Below, piece by piece: positions 40,025 through 50,940 of a stretch of 64,000 nucleotides of DNA. The notes under the pieces were generated by a model that did no database searches, was not told the DNA's origin, and saw nothing but the letters and a program-made list of their open reading frames with translations. The stretch lies in the NCBI GenBank assembly GCA_009792885.1, contig WMCF01000015.1, positions 13,415,667-13,479,666 on the forward strand. Reading direction: 5' to 3'. The stretch comes from Eremophila alpestris peregrina (lineage: Eukaryota; Chordata; Aves; Passeriformes; Alaudidae). Positions within the stretch are counted from its first letter, which is position 1. Every line of letters starts with the position of its first letter. A program made the position numbers and the translations under genes.

Positions 40025-40667
40025 TGTCAAGGTCCGCAGGGATCTGCGGGGTCCTGATAGGTTCGTTTAGGGAGGATCTCAGAATGCAGAAGACAGCACA
40101 GGGACAAAACCAGTTTCATCAACAATGCACTTTATTTAGTGCCAACAACAATTATGCAATAGAGGGAGAGAAAAAAAGGAAAAGAGAGAAAGGGAGATAG
40201 AAAAGGGGGGAAAAGGGATCAATAGCTACCATGGAAAGGAGCCGGAATCCTCGAGGTGATGTGCCCATAGATGCGTCTTCCTTCCGTGGGGCGCGCACAA
40301 GGTGGGTCCCGATGTTCACAGTCTTTAGAGGTCTTCTTCGAAGCAAAAGGCATTTGGCCAAGGTGGGGGGGCTGCCTGGCTGCGCTGGCTATCATTGTCC
40401 AAACCAGCTGCACCTGGCCATTGTGTAGTGTAGGCAGTGCGATGCTTTGGAGTTGTTTCAGCCCATACACAGGAACAGGACAAACCAGAGTAAATATGAG
40501 CTCAGTCCATTGCTCCCAGTCTCTGGTCCAGTGAACGCACACACCAGCAAGTTTTGGCAGGCTTTCCCCCCTGTACAGGCCAGAAGTACGGAGTCTGGGG
40601 TCTTGGTCCATGAGCCCCCTTGAAGACAGTTGTGAGGCAAATGAGGGATCTCAGATAGACTCTGACA
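40025..40667 (-). mobile_element. Solo LTR of an endogenous retrovirus, well preserved
   Basis: The element is 643 bp. It starts TGTCA and ends TGACA on the plus strand, giving 5-bp inverted ends with the canonical TG...CA, and is flanked by perfect CCAGT duplications. The polyadenylation signal AATAAA lies on the minus strand at 40131-40136, so transcription would run right to left with U3 on the right. Base composition differs sharply from the flanks: it is GC-richer and keeps a dozen or more CpG dinucleotides (for example in GGGGCGCGCAC near 40299-40310). This suggests a younger insertion than the LTR at 3520. No gag, pol or env sequence lies beside it, so it is a solo LTR. A 130-codon frame in the sense orientation (40219-40611) matches nothing I know. 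Class is unresolved: 5-bp duplications suggest ERVL or ERV1, but if the A at 40019 is counted a 6-bp ERVK-type reading is almost possible. Confidence 0.88.
40131..40136 (-). terminator. LTR polyadenylation signal AATAAA
   Basis: TTTATT on the plus strand, within ACTAAATAAAGTGC on the minus strand, about 107 bp from the U5 edge. This is a normal place for the R-region signal of a retroviral LTR. Confidence 0.75.
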
Positions 40668-40672
40668 CCAGT
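40668..40672. repeat. Right target-site duplication of solo LTR
   Basis: CCAGT, identical to 40020-40024. Confidence 0.9.
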
Positions 40673-43600
40673 ACACACATAAAGTTTTTGTATACCACTG
40701 TCAACAATTCATTTAAAACCATTATGTAATTTAGAATCAGATCTAGTTTCGAGTTCCTGTTGGTATCTGTGTATCCAACCAGTGGCTTCACATCACTGCA
40801 TGAAAAACATATGTTTTGGTGGTTTAGGAGGTTTGTTTGGGGGTTGTGGTTTGTTTGGGTTTTTTTTGTTCTTGGTGGGGCTTTTTCAATTCAGCCTTGC
40901 ATTTCATTATCTTTACTTAGATAATGTAAGTAAAGATTTGATCTTTCTCAGCATGGCCCTTAAAAGACAGTAATAAAAAATATTATGGATTTGAACACCC
41001 TGGATTTAAACACAATTAATCACTGCACTTTGAGGCTTTTGTTGCTCATTATCATATGTTTATCCATAGATTTGGCAGCATCTGTCCTTACAAATTGCTT
41101 TAAGGTCGTGGTTAAAAAATGCAAGTAAGAGCAAGAGAGAAAAAAGGGGAACTCATGTTCATACCTAATACTTGCAACAGTCAATTCTGCTTGCAGCATC
41201 AGATCAGATAGCTTAGAAAGCACTAATTTAATGGCCTGCATCCAATGTGCTCTGTTCCTTATGATCCACGCAAGTTTGTTCTCTGGTATACCCTGGAGTG
41301 TTTTCTCACCATGTGAAGAGAGAAATAAATTTTATAGGCAATACATCCTTCCCATAAAATGCCTGAACTACCTCATTTTTATCTGAGCAATGATGCAGGA
41401 CAGAAGGAGCTGGCCACTTACACCACATATGGTATCACTTCAGAGGAAATTTCTTTTTTCAGATACCATCATTATCCACAGGTTTCTACATTTAAGAAGC
41501 ACCCGGCCATTCTGTGTAAATGTTGATGATAGGCTCAGTTATGGCAGGTACCAGTTTACTGTGATGAAACTGAAGTCTTTGGATGGCCCAAATGAATCTG
41601 ATGAATATTTAGTCCAGAAGATGAAATCAAAAGCTAAAAATAGCAATATTCCAAGATCAGGAACTCTACAAAATATAGAAGCATTGCTCAAATCACTTTA
41701 AATGCAAAAATTGTAGAAAAGCATCAAAAAACCCTCTTATTTTTTGCACTTTCAAAGGATCTCAACAGTTGAGTAAGATATCAATGTATGAGTAACACAT
41801 AAACCTCAGAATATCCCTTTTGCAAAGAACTTGCATTCAGAGAGACAGCCAGAAGTGAGAAAATACAAATGAGATACTGGGGAATAAAAAACTGTACTTC
41901 TAAGACTTCTCTCACCTTAGATGTGTCTGGACATGATAGCAAGGGAAATTTTAATGACATGATTGAAAAAAAGAGAAATGAGCAAATATGAGAAATGGTT
42001 GCTGGAAGTGCATCCCAATCTTACAGATAGTAGGAGAAATCAGGAAGGCACTTGATTAAAAAATCTCTTTGGGGCTGGTTTTGTGCAGCAATCAATAGCA
42101 GGTGTCAACTACTCTTTACTGAATGTAAAGATCATTTGTGGGGTGGGGAAGGGTCGTGGAAAGGTTTTGAAGGTGAAGCCAAGCAGCTTGTGTTTGAAGT
42201 GTCAGAAAAGCAGAGCTAGTGAAGGAAAGTGTGGAGAGAGGTGAAATGGTTGAAATGACAGACCAGGAAAATGATCTTTGCAGAAGCTGAGCGAGATTGC
42301 ATTTGTCAAAGGGGGAGGAAAAAAGGGTGTTTCAGAAGCTGAAATGTGAGATATTTCAGTTGTACAGATAGATAGCAAAAGCCACTTTTTAGATATGGTC
42401 AGTAAAAAGAATCTGTGAAAACTAGTGATTACATGAAAGGGAGGATTTAGAAAGTGGGTTCCGTAAAACGATATAATTGTCATTCTAGATGTCACCATTA
42501 CCTAAGGAAAAATTCTTCCAAAACAAAAATGGCTGACTTTCCAATAACAGGTGACTGCTCATCACTCTAAAGTCCCTTTGGAATATACTTAACTTTGCTG
42601 AGTTTCTATATTCTGGTTTCCTGCATTTCCTCTATCACTGTGTTTCCTTCCTTTGTCATCATTTTTAAAGCATATTCAGATTCAAAGTATGAGTGATTTG
42701 CAGTGCTGGTGCATGACAAAATGCAGTTTTATGATTAAAATCTTAAGCACTTTCTAGCAAACACATAATTTAGGGCTGAGTGCTGATGCCATAACTTTGC
42801 AGCCAGGAGTTCAACCACTGGCATCTCAGGTCAACAGCTACTGGAAGTTCTAGATGCTTCCTGTGTGCAGTATCATTTAATGTTTAATACTTCAGGAGAT
42901 GTCAGAATCTTTGACAGTAGGTACTGAATTAATTGTGTGGTGGTGTCCAAAAGGGTTAGGAAGATAGATTTTTAAGCCCAGAGACATGTGATCTGAAAAT
43001 CACTGGGAACCAGTGCTGCTGTTTATAATGAGCAGGAAGCTACTTGGATAACAGATCTACTAATTTCATTCAGGTACTCAGGATGATCAGAATACCACAA
43101 AAACAAAATCTATCAGCTAACAATACAGTTACTGGAAACTTGGGCAAATGTTAGTAAATAAAACACAACATAAACCCAAAAATTACATGAATTTTCCACA
43201 CAGTTTAAAAGGGTTTTAGTGATACCTTCAAGAGCCCGAGGTCTCCCTGATACTGGATTTATGTCTCTCTACCATCAGCTGCGATCCTATACCAGAAGAA
43301 CACCAAAGTCCTGTTTGGATTTCCATCTAAACTTGCTAAACTCCTTGCCATGTGATATATTTCTGCAGCAATTTATAACATCTTTCATCAGCATTTAGAT
43401 GTAGTTGTGATTTTGATTTCTGAATTTTTAAATGAAACATGCTATATTAATACTTCATGTTCCTCTTCTTCCACAGCCCTTTGTGTGATGGTTATTGACA
43501 AAATGTGACAGAGAAAGAAAAGAGATTAATAAGACAAAGTGTTCAGGACTCGATTATTTTTCAACTGGTATAAATATCCAGGGAACTGATGTTTTAAAAA

Positions 43601-46268
43601 GGGTTTATTTTTCATCAGAATTTCTAATAATATTGCTGACCAGCTTTATGCAGAATTTAATGCTGGGTTAGATAGTTTATCAACAATGGGCAAACTGAAA
43701 TTTTTAGGTCAAACTCTTTGGTGACTGCATACTATATAGAGAGATTGATGCATAGCTATCATTAACGGCCCTGTTTTATTAATGATTTCCTTCTGGAAAA
43801 AGCTCCAATTTTTCATATTGATTGAATGAACACTACTGAGGATATGAGCTTCAAAGCTCAGCACAAAGCTCAGAATTCAGATATGCTTTTGGGCAGATGC
43901 CTTGTTCCACTTCAGTATTTCTAGATGAAAATTTTAAATATTGCAGTACTTCCTGAAGCATCCTCATACCTTGTAATATCATATGAACAAAATGGGTCTC
44001 AAATCTTGTTGGCTCTCAGGAAGGAAGACTTTTAGACAAAGCCAATAGTTTAGGCTTATGTATTCAGTGAAACATAACCCTGGAAAATGTTCTATTCTGC
44101 TCGGGGACATCTGTATAAAACGGTTGAGTTTCTTACAGAGCAGACCATCTCTGCACTGATGAGATGACTAGCCTAAACCTCAAGTCTAAGAAAGAGCATT
44201 CCCACTTTTTTAAACTGAAATCCAAAGGATTGACTCAGATAAATTTCTGAGTTATCTATCAAAGTATCACTGACAGCTAGAGGAACAAATAAAGCAAGGC
44301 TTTATTTTCTGGACAATAGACCAGTCCATATTTACCTAAAAGTAATTTTTATAGTGTAATGGTAAAAAGGAGAAAATTCTTACTCTGTTTTTTAAAAGAG
44401 GCAGGGAAAAAATAACAGCATTTCTCCAGGCTGAACAGAAGAATCTGACCCAAATACTTTGAATCCTAATCCATTCTTTGATCATTGGCTAAATTCCTCA
44501 TTGCAAGTAAATTTGTACGAGATGTGCTTGGGGTTTCCTGTTCGAGCATTCCTCAGAAAGATTTTTACTCCCTTGTGTATTTTTATTTCATCAGCACATA
44601 AATACACAACAATACTCTAAGTTGTAGTTGAGAATACAAGTTTTTTCTACCATCTTCCATGGCAGTTGTGTTCTAGAAAATACCTCTGGTTGCCAACATT
44701 GAAAAAAGATGAAAGTAAGTCATCCCAGTTCATGCAGTCCAATATAAAGGGACTGGATGTGCTCTCTGTTGTATGAAATAACACTGGGTTAGAGAAAAGG
44801 CCTTATGTTCCTATGTGATATGACATAATTCAAATTGTATGCTTCTAGAATCCATCCTTTAGTTATTATCTTGGGTGGTTTGGGCAGAAGGAGCAGATTG
44901 GTTTGGGATTCAGTTTGTGAGGGTTTGGGGTTTTTTCTGATTTTTTAAAATCTTTCATGTCAGCATGGTTTCTATACCTTCAGAATGGATAGTGGAGTTG
45001 GAGTGAGAAATTATATATATTTCCTTCTTATATTTAAAACTGCTTTGTCTTTATCTTCAGTCCTTTATTGATCTTTTGACATGCATCTCTCCTGACTTGC
45101 CTGATATCCATTCTAAGCAGTGAAATGATTGATCACAAAGTATTTCAAATATGTGGTGTCTGGAGAATGTAATATCTAATACTCTCTTAATAAAATCAAT
45201 ACTTACAACACAGGTTTTATCTGACACTAGTGCATTTTTAAATCCTCAGACTCATCAAACCGATTGTGGCTAAAACATTACCAAAATGTATTTGGCACTC
45301 CCTCCTCATGTAGCTGGCAGGAGCAGACTGTACACAGACCCCTTGGCCTTCATTTTCCTCTGCCTGTTTTTGCAGATGAGTCAACCTTTGATGCTGTCTG
45401 AGAGCAGAGCTGGCAATTGCTGCACCCAGATGCCGCACTCGGGGCTCCAAGTCTTGAACAGAAGGATTTGTAGCTGGCTGCTGCCATGTGCTACTTTAGA
45501 TTCACTGTCTATAACCTGGAGGGTTTATATATAATTTGCCTGCTGCTGCCTTGGTCATTGGTATCCATGAGATGTTCAGTGCTGCCTGGCTAAGATCGAG
45601 CCTACAGTCCACAGCCTGTGCATGTCCAGCTTTGTGCTCTACATTTGCCACTCCTGTCACACAGCAAATGTGTGCACTGGGTGGGAGAATAATTCTCATG
45701 CCAAACATGCACACAAGCAGCAGACAGAAAGTTTCTCAGGAAACACAGAAAATTCTGTGAAGTCTTTCCATAAAGTCAAACATTTTAAATCTCTGAATGC
45801 AAGTCATTTCTTCTAAAACAAATCTTTGTGCCAGTACAGTAATTCAGGTGGAGGATCTATAAATGTCCTTGAGATAAATATTTTTTTAAAAGAAGGTTGA
45901 TATTCAACTTTCTGAACTACTGCATAAGAAAAAAAAAAAACTAAAAAGAAGATATTTTCTTTATAAACAAAAAGGTTATTGATTTTGAAATAGGCAAGCT
46001 GGAAAAATAGCCAAAGATTTCTCTGATGTAATCTTACAAGAACTTCAAAATGCATCATACTTCTTTGAGTTAACTGGGTATCTAATAAATTCTCCACATG
46101 TGGATCAGTTACTAGCAGCCACCATATATACAAAAATTACTGCAGAAATAAACCTTGCTTTAATGGAGATTATATAATTGTGTGGTCAAGGAGATTAGGG
46201 ACAAGGAGATCATATATTTTATCATTAGCATGTTCAGTGCAGTCCTGTATTCAGTACAATAAAAGTCC
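40673..46268. other. Unique non-coding DNA with short G/T-rich and purine-rich patches
   Basis: A G/T-rich tract lies at 40815-40880 and includes GTTTGGG followed by T8 at 40853-40868. A second G/T-rich stretch lies at about 44875-44938. Purine-rich DNA lies at about 41935-42330. A 103-codon open frame (41390-41701) and overlapping frames at 45238-45816 are unrecognised and judged to be chance. No dispersed repeat is recognised. Confidence 0.6.
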
Positions 46269-46314
46269 TATTTGTTTTGTTTGGGTTTTTTTGTTTTGTT
46301 TTGTTTTCCCCCCA
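46269..46314. repeat. G/T-rich low-complexity tract
   Basis: TTTG units with GTTTGGGTTTTTTTG at 46279-46293, then TTTTG repeats and a C6 run followed by AG. Confidence 0.8.
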
Positions 46315-46509
46315 GTCTCTTCATCAGGTTCTTTTAGTGGATTTGTTTCTGCAAATAATATTCCCAAATATGTTTGTAGTAACAAGTAGACACTTGAGTA
46401 AAGGACAGAGAAGCAAGTCCTAGATTTGTGAAATGGAGCATTATATAGAGGAAAGAGGCAGCACAGAAAAGAAGTGTTACCAAGTGAAAATCTTCAAGAA
46501 CTGAGTTAA

Positions 46510-47305
46510 AAGTTGAATAAAGCCCAATGGGATGTAGCAGTAAAGGCCAAAGGAATACTAAATAAGTTTGCCAATGATACCAAACTGGGAGGATTTGTAA
46601 ATACTCTCAACGGCGAAGAGGCCCTGCAGATATATATGCACAAATCAGAGGGCTGGGGAATCACCCAAGTAAAGTTTAACAAAGGCAAGTCCTGGATTCT
46701 GCACCTGGGGTGGGGCAACCCTGGATGTTTGTACAGATTGGAGAATGAGAGGCTGGGAGCAGTGCCATGGAAAGCGACCTGGGGGTCCTGGTCAATGGCA
46801 ACTTGAACAGGAGTCAGCAGTGCCCTGGCAGCCAGGAGGGCCAACCCTGTCCTGGGGGACATCAGGCACAGCATCACCAGCCAGGCAAGGGAGGGGATTG
46901 TCCCACTCTGCTCTGAGCTGGGGCAGCCTCATCTCAAGTGCTGGGGGCTGGTTTGGGTGCCAGGATGTAAGAAAGACATTAAACTGTTAGGGAGTGTCCA
47001 AAGGAGGGCAATGGCAATGGTGAAGGGTCTTGAGGGGAAGCTGTATGAGGAACAGCTGAGGTCACTTGATCTGTTCTGCCTGGAAGAGGCTGAGGGAAGA
47101 CCTCTTCCTCAGGAGCGTAAAAGAAAGAACAAGTACTCATCTCTTCACTCCCTTTACTGGTGCCAGTTCAAGAAGTGTTTGGACAATGCTCTCAGGCACA
47201 TGGTGTCATTCTTGGTGTCTTCTACGTAGGGCCAGGAATTTGTCTTGATGATCCTAATGGTTCCCTTCCAGCTCAGTATATTCTATGATTTTATGATTCT
47301 GTGAT
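46510..47305 (+). mobile_element. CR1 LINE, 5'-truncated copy with ORF2 3' part and 3' tail
   Basis: This is the longest transposon in the window. The coding-derived part starts at about 46555 (AAGTTTGCCAATGATACC). It runs through reverse-transcriptase C-terminal sequence into a short 3' untranslated region containing TTTGGACAATGCTCTCAGG, GGGCCAGGAATTTGTCTTG and TGGTTCCCTTCCAGCTCAG, and ends in the CR1 tail TTCTATGATTTTATGATTCT-GTGAT. The 5' boundary is uncertain by about 45 bp because the first bases are too diverged to assign. The plus orientation is unambiguous. The short 3' region with the CTCAGGCACATGGTGTCATT block indicates a CR1-E/J-like subfamily; this is by recall, not alignment. Confidence 0.92.
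46555..47130 (+). pseudogene. CR1 ORF2 reverse-transcriptase C-terminal remnant
   Basis: Translation gives a peptide with the CR1 ORF2 order of motifs: KFANDTKLGG, VKFNKGKSWILHLG, then after a frame change MESDLGVLVNGNLNRSQQC, and after a second change LAARRANPVLGDIRHSIT, IVPLCSELGQPHLK, SVQRRAMAMVKGLEGKLYEE and LFCLEEAEG. The first part reads in the frame of 46555, the middle (from about 46758) in a shifted frame, and from about 46821 the original frame returns. The two small indels compensate, which leaves a TGA at 46804-46806 in the outer frame. The catalytic N-terminal part of the enzyme and the upstream endonuclease are missing through 5' truncation. It is dead on arrival by length and decayed since; no function is expected. 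Confidence 0.88.
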
Positions 47306-48926
47306 CTCTGTTTGTTGGCAGAAACTGCAAAATCCTGAGGTGTCTGGCTCCACAAAGAAATGGTTCAAAAACCTTATGCTTTCCCTCATGTTGATAACAT
47401 GGTGCCTGATACATTTTCCATAGTACCCTAGAGACAACTAAACTACTGCTCCGTTATATGAACAACATAGGACCAAAACTTCTGCACTGAGACAATATTT
47501 TCCATGCTGATCCCTAGTATTTTGAATAAAATGTTCAATATAAATTTGACAGCAGGTATAATACTTTTTCTGGTTCAGACAAATTTAACAAGAATTTTGA
47601 CCAAATTTGATGACTTCCATAAGTAGTCCACAAGAAGGTTAATTTTCATACATGAGATTAGCTGTCTTTATATGATGGTATTAAAGAAATCACATTATTT
47701 TCTTCAGCATGTCATAAAATCCAAATTAATATTATATCATATCATATATACTGTTATTAGCTATCTATTTGTAGATTGAGACCCTAAAAACAGACAGGGT
47801 TTAAGCACGGAAGTGAATGGTTCCATTAACTTTATATGGTTTTCAATCAGATAATCAGTATCAGGAACAGACATAGAGAAAGACACGGAAGGAATATGAG
47901 GAGTATGATAGGCAGCCTGGAATTTCAGTGTTGCAGCTGGTATTTTGTAAGCATCACAGCAAAAAGGAGATTTAAAGGAGGTACTAAAGAAGAACAGCAA
48001 AGAAGCTTATCTGATTGATTTTGTCTTTTTCTTTCCTCTTTCACTTCAGTTTACATGAGGCACAATACCATTAAGATCTGTGAAAGGGAGTTTTCAGAAC
48101 CATTACCCATAATATATGCACATGGCAAAGCTGAAAAATGAATACTTGTGAACAGTAACAATACTCGGGCTGTTAGTGCTTGTCTTGCCTGTGCACATTC
48201 AACAGCTGTACTGCAAAGCAGCACTAATTAATTCAGAATCATTCAATGTATATTCAACTGCTATAACTAACATGAATGGTAGTCATTCTTCCTGTTGAAG
48301 GCAATGGTGAGGGTTAATTATTGCTGTCTGAAATATATCTGTCCAGAAATAATTTGGTTGTATAATGGTTAGAATGTAAAATTAGGTTTTTTCAGATTAA
48401 TTGTTTGGTGAGTCAACACTGTCTGAAAAATAGAAACTTTCTAACATAAAAAGTACAAGAGTATTTTTTAAATAGTGTCCACTTATTCTCATGTGCCTAT
48501 TCTTAGGTGTCTCTTTCTCTAATTTTGAAGGTTTTTATCTTGTAGTTCTTTTTTTAGAATGTGTGTTCTGTCTGCAAGCTACAGAGAAAACACTGAAGAG
48601 TTCATTCATTCTTGTTTCTTATGACTCATGATGATTGTTGATATGGATTGGAAGAATGCAATCTGAAATCATGTTTTTTTGTTATTGTACAACAGGAATG
48701 TTATACTTTCAAAATGTAAGAATTGCTGATTTTTTCAGTACTCTGCCGGGCTCAAATATATGAAATTAAATATAATATAAAGGGAATGTAACCTCAGTCA
48801 TTTTCAGAATTACTTCAAAAACTGTAGTCCATGCTTTTCTTCAAAGAATTTTATTTTAACCTTTAGAGTTAAGGATATACATGTGGCCTGTATTTAGATA
48901 CAAATATGCTGGTATGTTTACATAAT
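47306..48926. other. Unique AT-rich non-coding DNA
   Basis: No gene or dispersed repeat is recognised. A short ATATCATATCATATATA cluster lies near 47734-47752. Confidence 0.65.
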
Positions 48927-49010
48927 TGTGTGTGTGTGTGTGTCTGTGTGCATACACAGCTATATATGTATATATGTCTATACATACATGCATGCATACC
49001 TATGTGTATA
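48927..49010. repeat. TG microsatellite with adjoining TATG/CATA repeats
   Basis: Eight TG units (48927-48942), an interruption TC, further TG units to 48950, then imperfect TATATG and CATA units including CATGCATGCATA to about 49010. Confidence 0.9.
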
Positions 49011-50773
49011 GATTTGCATATCTTCAGGTTTGCTCTTCTGACTCGTGAGTGGATGGATACTGCCTCTCAGCCTTGGCCTCCTTATTTCTGGTGTACAATA
49101 AACATATAAGAAAATAAGTGTTTCTTGTTAAAAAGGAATCAAAAAAGACACAAAAAGCTGATGGTGATAGCACAGTATCCCCAAACACAACCTACTGCAT
49201 GGAAGGAAACTTCAAACTTGTTGCAACCCTGTGATCTCCTGGTCTGACTCCTACAAGCTAGGAAGAGATACAGATACAAGTCCAAGAGTATGTATGACAT
49301 CAGATCAAGTACTCCCAGACTGAAATGAGTGTAAAATACCTTGAAATGCAAAAGGTAGGCCATCAAGTTTTCTTTCTTTTATTATTGAGTTGTCAACTTG
49401 CCATTTTTGGGAAGATTTCTGCTGTTTTTTTCTTTAAAAGCCTCTTTGCTTTTTAGAGGCCAGTCTTTTTTATGCACCTAATATAACAAAAAGCCTAGTT
49501 ACTCTTTTATAGTAAGAGTAAACTGCCTTCAATGTCAGATTAGGTTAAATTAAGTTTGATGAAGAACATTGCCAGTTTAGGTGTACTTGCAGGGTTCTTA
49601 AGAACTGCTAAATGTGACCCAAGGCTAAACCTGTGGCATGAAGTTTTGTGATAAGTTTTTGAGTTTTGTGTAATCCTGAAGGGTAGGCCTTTGCTCATCT
49701 GAGAAGTTTGCCTCCATGACTAGCCCATGCTTTCCCGAAGGAGCTTTCTATGTTTACAAAGGAGTTTCACTGAGAAGGAAAGATGTGGACAATGTAAACA
49801 AAATTAATAGTGATGTAGAATATTACATGCTGAATAAACAAACAAAAAGTCCCTGAAGAACTCATGCCTCAAACCAATTAGGATTTATAAAATAAATATT
49901 CCAAATTTTAAGGGAAAAGAAGAGGAAATTCAGATGAGGATTGAAGAAGGTAGTCGATTAGATGTAGCTGAAGGCGGAGGCACCCTGTAAATAGAAATAG
50001 AGACAGAGGTATACTGAGAAGCATCACCTAAGAATGCTAAAAGCAGAAAAACTATGAATTAGAAGAGACACAGGATAAAGCAGAGCAGTACCAAAGCCCA
50101 TCCACTGTTGCTTAAGAGAGCCTTTTAGAAATACTCTCAGCTACCACCCAGGGCAGGAAGTGAGACAGGTTATTTCCTGAGAAACCACTTGAGACGAGCA
50201 TCATTCAGCACTATTACTCTGTGCACTTAAAGCATATCTAAAACATTGCTGCCAGCTGATCCATAACTGTCATCTGAATGTTTGTCAAAGGACTAGCCAA
50301 GTCAAAGTAACTGTTTAATTTGCAAGTCACCAATCCTACGCTGCTTAAAGATTGCCCAAAGCTCCAGACCATACGACTAGTGCAGGAGAGAGTGGTGAAA
50401 CAGATGTCACATCCTTGCTGCTGATGCTCCTGGGAAAAGAATCTTTTTCCATTTCTTGTATTAAAGGTGGCAGAAACTACCAGAAGTCAGTGCTGATTAT
50501 TTTGTTGGGGCTCTCACTGAGTGTGATTGCTCAGTGAAAACAGGAGAATTATCAAGTGGATTAAGTTTTGTAATAGATACTAATGTTTACACTTTAATAC
50601 AGTGAAATATTGCAGCTACCATTTCATACATAATCACTTGGTTAAATCAAAATCTGTGATAGGGAGACAATTTACTAATTAATTGTTTAAATAGTATAAT
50701 TACTTCTGGATAATAGTTGAGTAGTTGCTCTAATCCTGTATAAAGAAAATGTAATTTAAATCTTTCTATGAGG
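49011..50773. other. Unique non-coding DNA
   Basis: No gene or confident repeat is seen. The stretch 49910-50200 is purine-rich and somewhat less AT-rich but contains no recognisable coding sequence. Confidence 0.6.
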
Positions 50774-50940
50774 AAACCATAGAAATCACTGAAAGAGTTT
50801 CAGTAAAAGCAACCTTAAAGTTCCTCTAATTCCAACCCCCTCACCATGAACAAGGATGTTATATACAAGATCATGTAGCTCAGAGTCCTACCCAGCCTGG
50901 CCTGGAACATTTCCAGTGATAGAGCATTTGCAACATTTAC
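50774..50940 (-). mobile_element. CR1 LINE, diverged 3' end fragment
   Basis: The plus strand shows a reverse-complemented CR1 3' end: ACCATAGAAATCACTGAAAG, AACCTTAAAGTTCCTCTAAT, TCCAACCCCCTCACCATG, then CCCAGCCTGGCCTGGAACAT and TTCCAGTGATAGAGCATTTG. Order and spacing match CR1 tails with the block CCAACCTGGCCTTGAACACTT. It is much diverged and truncated. Confidence 0.75.

Noticed and set aside
41390..41701. 103-codon frame on the plus strand
   Set aside because: It is not low-complexity, but it has no recognisable domain, no neighbouring exon-like segments and no poly(A) or retrocopy hallmarks.
42780..42850. tRNA-like B box (GAGTTCAACCACTGG)
   Set aside because: The required GGTTCGANNCC is not met, and no matching A box or cloverleaf arms could be found upstream.
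46506..46877. 123-codon open frame on the minus strand
   Set aside because: It is the antisense shadow of the CR1 reverse-transcriptase remnant, which runs on the plus strand.
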